Source of the DNA: Candidatus Latescibacterota bacterium
GTDB taxonomy: Bacteria; Latescibacterota; UBA2968; GCA-2709665
Length of the DNA stretch: 7,556 bases
Assembly (NCBI GenBank): GCA_030746455.1
Contig: JASLMQ010000694.1
Span: 1 to 7,556 of the forward strand
Direction of reading: 5' to 3'
Positions within the stretch are counted from its first letter, which is position 1, and each line of letters starts with the position of its first letter. Shown piece by piece: positions 6,343-7,556 of the stretch. Both the position numbers and the translations under genes were made by a program. Under the pieces are notes generated by a model. It did no database searches. It was not told the DNA's origin and was given only the letters and a program-made list of their open reading frames with translations.

Positions 6343-7326
6343 CTACCGGAATCGCGATTCCGACATCCACATGTCCGGATTGCCCCCCAGCTTCTGCTTC
6401 ACCTCTTCTGTCGCGTCCGCGAGGGCCTTCAGATCGCCGTCCGACAGGACCAGATCCGCTCCGGGCAGGTCCTCCTCCAGCTCCTCGGAGGAGCGTGCGC
6501 CCACCAGCAGCGAAGTCACACCCGCTTGCTGGCGCGCCCACGCGAGCGACACAGCCGTCATCGACGCTCCCACCTGTGCCGCGATCTCTCGCACCCTCTC
6601 CACCGCGGCGAACACCTCCGCCTCGCATCCCGGCTCCCCGTGGTTGGCCTCGGGACGGGAGCCGGCGTACAGACGGGTCCGCCTCAGCCCCTCGAAGACC
6701 TCGTCGGCCGACGCGTAGCGCCCGGTCAGCAGCCCCTGGCTCAGGGGACTGTAGCAGAGAATCCCGAATCCCCGCTCTACGCACATCGGCTGGATCTCGT
6801 CTTCGATCGGACGCCACAGCAGGCCAAACGGGAGCTGATTGGTCAGGACGGGTGTGGATGCCGGCAGGTCGCCCATGTCACCCACCCCGAAGTTGCAGAC
6901 CCCGATCGCACGCACCTTCCCCTGCTCCACCAGTCGCTCGAGCGCCCCCATCGTGTCCGGGATCGGCACGTTGCGCCTCGGCCAGTGGATCTGGTAGAGG
7001 TCGATCACGTCCGTGTCCAGATACCGCAGGCTGCGCTCGCACGCTTCCTGAACCTGCTCGGGATCGCCGGAGCCCACCTTCGTCGCGATCACGGCCTCCT
7101 GCCTTCGGCCCTTCAGCCCCCTGCCGAGGACCTCTTCGGACTTGCCTTTCCCGTAGCCCTCGGCCGTGTCGAAGAAGTTGATCCCGGCATCCAGCGCCGC
7201 CTTCACTGTCGCGATCGACACCTCGTCATCCTGCCGCCCCCACGTGTCTGGTGCCCCGAACGGCCAGCACCCCAGCGCGATCGCCGAAATCTCGATCTCT
7301 GTACCTCTCAGCTTGCGGTAGTCCAT
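6343..7326 (-). CDS. Aldo/keto reductase
   Basis: The protein has 327 residues, from ATG (complement of 7324-7326) to TAG (complement of 6343-6345). It is a single TIM-barrel NAD(P)H-dependent oxidoreductase of the aldo/keto reductase superfamily. The catalytic tetrad is complete: Asp53 and Tyr58 in NFFDTAEGYG (50-59), Lys83 in IATKV (80-84), and His114 in IHWP (113-116). Other family marks are LGCWPFG near residue 18, IGVCNFG (141-147), TNQLPFGLLWR (162-172), YSPLSQGLLTGRY (192-204), and the C-terminal cofactor-binding stretch LLVGARSSEELEEDL (273-287). The end (GGNPDMW...RFR) is typical of the group that acts on sugars and other small carbonyls; the substrate is not predictable. An ATG 15 bases further upstream is in frame, but GGAGG lies exactly 8 bases before the ATG chosen. 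The gene starts 22 bases after the DUF2809-like gene ends, so the two are probably co-transcribed. Confidence 0.93.
   Translation of the reverse strand: MDYRKLRGTEIEISAIALGCWPFGAPDTWGRQDDEVSIATVKAALDAGINFFDTAEGYGKGKSEEVLGRGLKGRRQEAVIATKVGSGDPEQVQEACERSLRYLDTDVIDLYQIHWPRRNVPIPDTMGALERLVEQGKVRAIGVCNFGVGDMGDLPASTPVLTNQLPFGLLWRPIEDEIQPMCVERGFGILCYSPLSQGLLTGRYASADEVFEGLRRTRLYAGSRPEANHGEPGCEAEVFAAVERVREIAAQVGASMTAVSLAWARQQAGVTSLLVGARSSEELEEDLPGADLVLSDGDLKALADATEEVKQKLGGNPDMWMSESRFR
6347..6362. repeat. 16-base perfect palindrome over the last codons of the aldo/keto reductase gene
   Basis: CGGAATCGCGATTCCG is its own reverse complement and covers the codons for the last residues (SRFR), ending just before the stop codon. 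It could fold into a short hairpin at the 3' end of the message, but no T-run follows, and it may only reflect codon choice. Confidence 0.3.
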
Positions 7327-7334
7327 GGCGTGTG

Positions 7335-7339
7335 CCTCC
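7335..7339 (-). promoter_or_regulatory. Ribosome binding site for the aldo/keto reductase
   Basis: GGAGG on the minus strand lies 8 bases before the ATG at 7326. It sits within the first codons of the alternative upstream start (7341), which argues for the downstream ATG. Confidence 0.7.
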
Positions 7340-7348
7340 ATCCATTGC

Positions 7349-7556
7349 TCAGGCGAGTGGCGCTTGCATTGGCCTTCCCAACCGGCGCATCCAGAGCCAA
7401 CCGATTGCGCATCCCGCGACGTAATGCGGAAAGTCCACCCAGTCGAACGACGTGCCCAGCAGCGTTGCCCCGACGAACGAACGCCTCACGAGCTCGAGGA
7501 AGGGCGGGTGCCAGAGCTGGAGTACTTCCAGCGCGCATGTGACAGCCAGGACGTTC
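7349..7556 (-). CDS. DUF2809-like small membrane protein, C-terminal part (5' truncated by window edge)
   Basis: On the minus strand the frame starting at base 7555 is open to TGA (complement of 7349-7351), giving 68 visible residues. The sequence includes VLAVTCALEVLQLWHPPFLE (residues 2-21), then R-SFVGATLLGTSFDWVDFPHY (about 25-46) and a hydrophobic VAGCAIGWLW (47-56). The pattern of a helix with E-LQLWHPP, then a segment LG-SFDW-D, then a final helix, matches what I recall of the DUF2809 family, small bacterial membrane proteins of about 120-150 residues with unknown function. About half the protein would lie outside the window. It ends 22 bases before the aldo/keto reductase start, on the same strand, so it may be the upstream gene of that operon. 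Confidence 0.65.
   Translation of the reverse strand, partial: NVLAVTCALEVLQLWHPPFLELVRRSFVGATLLGTSFDWVDFPHYVAGCAIGWLWMRRLGRPMQAPLA

Noticed and set aside
6176..6817. In-frame upstream extension of the heparinase-like ORF (214 extra residues)
   Set aside because: The extension crosses the 7-base repeat spacer and then overlaps the aldo/keto reductase gene in another frame. Its sequence is low-complexity and Arg/Gly-rich, and a ribosome binding site supports the start at 6175.
6018..7181. Plus-strand open frame opposite the aldo/keto reductase (387 codons)
   Set aside because: Ser/Pro/Arg-rich shadow of a gene with a complete catalytic tetrad on the other strand; no domain recognised.
7308..7538. 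Minus-strand ORF of 76 codons at the right edge
   Set aside because: It is in a different frame from the DUF2809-like reading and overlaps it and the aldo/keto reductase start; Arg/Ala-rich with no recognisable features.

Overview
The window is GC-rich and gene-dense, and its gene content points to an uncultured environmental bacterium of the Planctomycetota / Lentisphaerota / Armatimonadota / Latescibacterota type. The pointers are a secreted-type LamG/M23/PKD mosaic protein, a neutral-ceramidase-like protein, a large DUF6785/DUF6784-type membrane protein, a zinc-ribbon-bearing heparinase II/III-like lyase and an aldo/keto reductase. This placement is an inference from gene families and cannot be proved from the window.

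Layout: two blocks converge near 3435-3500. The plus-strand block (1-3434) has three genes. The first is the 3' end of a protein with a LamG tail, the C-terminal half of an M23 peptidase domain and two PKD-like domains. The second is a 124-residue ORF that joins the two ends of a neutral-ceramidase-like protein and lacks its middle. The third is a 667-residue polytopic membrane protein starting at a TTG that overlaps the second gene by 11 bases. These three look like one operon. A perfect 24-base palindrome lies in the 65-base gap between the converging blocks, together with a 19-codon ORF that has a good ribosome binding site.

The minus-strand block, read from right to left, has the 3' end of a small DUF2809-like membrane protein (7556-7349), an aldo/keto reductase (7326-6343), a 167-base spacer carrying two oppositely oriented arrays of a degenerate 7-base repeat, and an 891-residue heparinase II/III-like protein (6175-3500).

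Functional reading (inference): the heparinase-like lyase, the aldo/keto reductase and the membrane protein would fit breakdown and uptake of an acidic glycan or glycolipid. No known regulator, sulfatase or conventional sugar transporter is visible. The least ordinary signals are the in-frame collapsed ceramidase gene, the M23 domain whose first metal-binding half is missing next to a LamG domain, and the inverted 7-base repeat arrays. I found no RNA gene, CRISPR array, transposase or phage gene, and nothing that clearly amounts to a new defence or mobile system.
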